DNA from: UBA1151 sp963579925
Lineage (GTDB): Bacteria; Chloroflexota; Dehalococcoidia; Lucifugimonadales; Lucifugimonadaceae
NCBI GenBank assembly: GCA_963579925.1
Contig: CAUZJA010000189.1
Span: 1-5,549, forward strand
Reading direction: 5' to 3'
Length of the DNA stretch: 5,549 bases
Shown here: positions 5,047 to 5,549 of the stretch, piece after piece
How the letters are laid out: every line of letters starts with the position of its first letter
Position numbering within the stretch: position 1 is the stretch's first letter
The notes under the pieces: model-generated
Database searches by the model: none
What the model was told of the DNA's origin: nothing
What the model saw: only the letters and a program-made list of their open reading frames with translations
Position numbers and translations under genes: made by a program

Positions 5047-5484
5047 ATGCCCGAATACATCCCATCCACATCAGACTGGGTCCGTGACCAGGTCGAACTC
5101 TACGAAGGCAGCGGCGGCACCGAAGGCCTCACCCTCAAGGAAACCGGCCTCCCCGTAATCATCGTCACCAACACCGGTCGCAACACCGGCGGCGTCCGAA
5201 AAACCCCGCTCATGCGCGTGGCCGACGGCGACAACTACGTCCTCGTCGCATCCAAAGGCGGCGCCCCCAAACACCCCGTCTGGTACTACAACCTCAAGGC
5301 GGAACCAAACGTCCAGATCCAGGACGCCACAGTGAAGCAAGACATGCTAGTCAGCGAAGTCCACGACCCCGTAGAAAAAGCCCGCCTTTGGGATATCGCA
5401 GTAGCCGCATACCCCCCATACCAGGAATACCAGGACAAAACAGACCGTCCCATCCCAGTCTTCGTCGCACAACCCGTTAGCTAA
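5047..5484 (+). CDS. F420H2-dependent Ddn-like nitroreductase/quinone reductase family protein
   Basis: The 145-residue product fits the deazaflavin-dependent nitroreductase (Ddn) family, small split-barrel proteins that use reduced F420 to reduce quinones or other acceptors. Family signatures are VIIVTNTGRNTGGVRKTPLM (37-56; the usual form is a glycine/arginine-rich TxGRxxGxxRxTPL loop that contacts F420), YVLVASKGGAPKHPVWYYNL (64-83) and LKAEPNVQIQ (83-92). Length is normal for the family, and no signal peptide or membrane segment is visible. The natural substrate cannot be deduced. It is transcribed away from the sugar-acid cluster and is the only plus-strand gene; with the LLM enzyme it implies that the organism makes F420. 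The TAA stop follows QPVS. No terminator hairpin is seen in the 65 nt left. Confidence 0.9.
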   Translation: MPEYIPSTSDWVRDQVELYEGSGGTEGLTLKETGLPVIIVTNTGRNTGGVRKTPLMRVADGDNYVLVASKGGAPKHPVWYYNLKAEPNVQIQDATVKQDMLVSEVHDPVEKARLWDIAVAAYPPYQEYQDKTDRPIPVFVAQPVS

Positions 5485-5529
5485 CAAATAAAGTTCAACA
5501 ACGGTGGGTGACGTGCCGTAAAAGAGGTT

Positions 5530-5549
5530 CCCTGAGGCCACTCGAAGGG
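5530..5549 (+). repeat. Partial interspersed repeat at the window edge
   Basis: CCCTGAGGCCACTCGAAGGG has complementary ends (CCCT with AGGG, roughly) and resembles the 'CCTGAGC..GTCGAAGG' repeat at 4840-4862. It lies about 45 nt after the Ddn-like stop codon and is cut by the window end, so its extent is unknown. Confidence 0.4.

Noticed and set aside
4659..5069. 136-residue minus-strand open frame in the divergent region
   Set aside because: It spans repeat copies and the start of two real genes, its peptide is Arg/Cys/Ser-rich without motifs, and it overlaps the aldolase N-terminus in another frame.

Overview
The window reads as bacterial chromosome of moderately high G+C, probably from a free-living heterotroph. 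Two F420-type oxidoreductase genes flank two paralogous enolase-superfamily genes and an RraA-like aldolase gene. Intergenic DNA is rich in short palindromic repeats of the 'TCATCCTGAG...CGAAGG' kind. This mix recalls Chloroflexota, especially the marine SAR202 lineage, which is known for expanded enolase-superfamily and flavin/F420 monooxygenase families. That placement is inference from gene content and repeat style; no marker gene is present.

Layout. 1-149: intergenic DNA with palindromic repeats. 150-1133 (-): luciferase-like F420-dependent oxidoreductase, with a repeat copy inside its 3' end. 1134-1465: non-coding spacer with both repeat families, including a large inverted pair. 1466-2665 (-): mandelate racemase/muconate lactonizing enzyme (MR/MLE) family gene broken by two frameshifts; the second hides the true C-terminus, which I recovered by reading the other frame. 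2715-3893 (-): intact second MR/MLE-family gene with acid-sugar-dehydratase-type residues. 3950-4759 (-): RraA/HMG-aldolase-like gene. 4760-5046: divergent intergenic region with repeats and two inverted repeats. 5047-5484 (+): small F420H2-dependent (Ddn-like) oxidoreductase with a clear ribosome binding site. The window ends inside another repeat-like sequence.

The three central minus-strand genes are closely spaced (56 and 49 nt gaps) in the order aldolase, dehydratase 1, dehydratase 2, and look like one transcription unit. The simplest joint role is sugar-acid catabolism: an enolase-superfamily dehydratase makes a 2-keto-3-deoxy acid, and a metal-dependent pyruvate aldolase of the RraA type cleaves it. 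The LLM oxidoreductase lies 330 nt further downstream, beyond the repeat cluster, has its own strong ribosome binding site, and may be transcribed separately.

The most notable non-genic signal is a short hairpin repeat, present five times on the same strand, whose two arms vary in a compensatory way. It sits inside or directly against the 3' ends of two genes and next to copies of a second palindromic repeat family.
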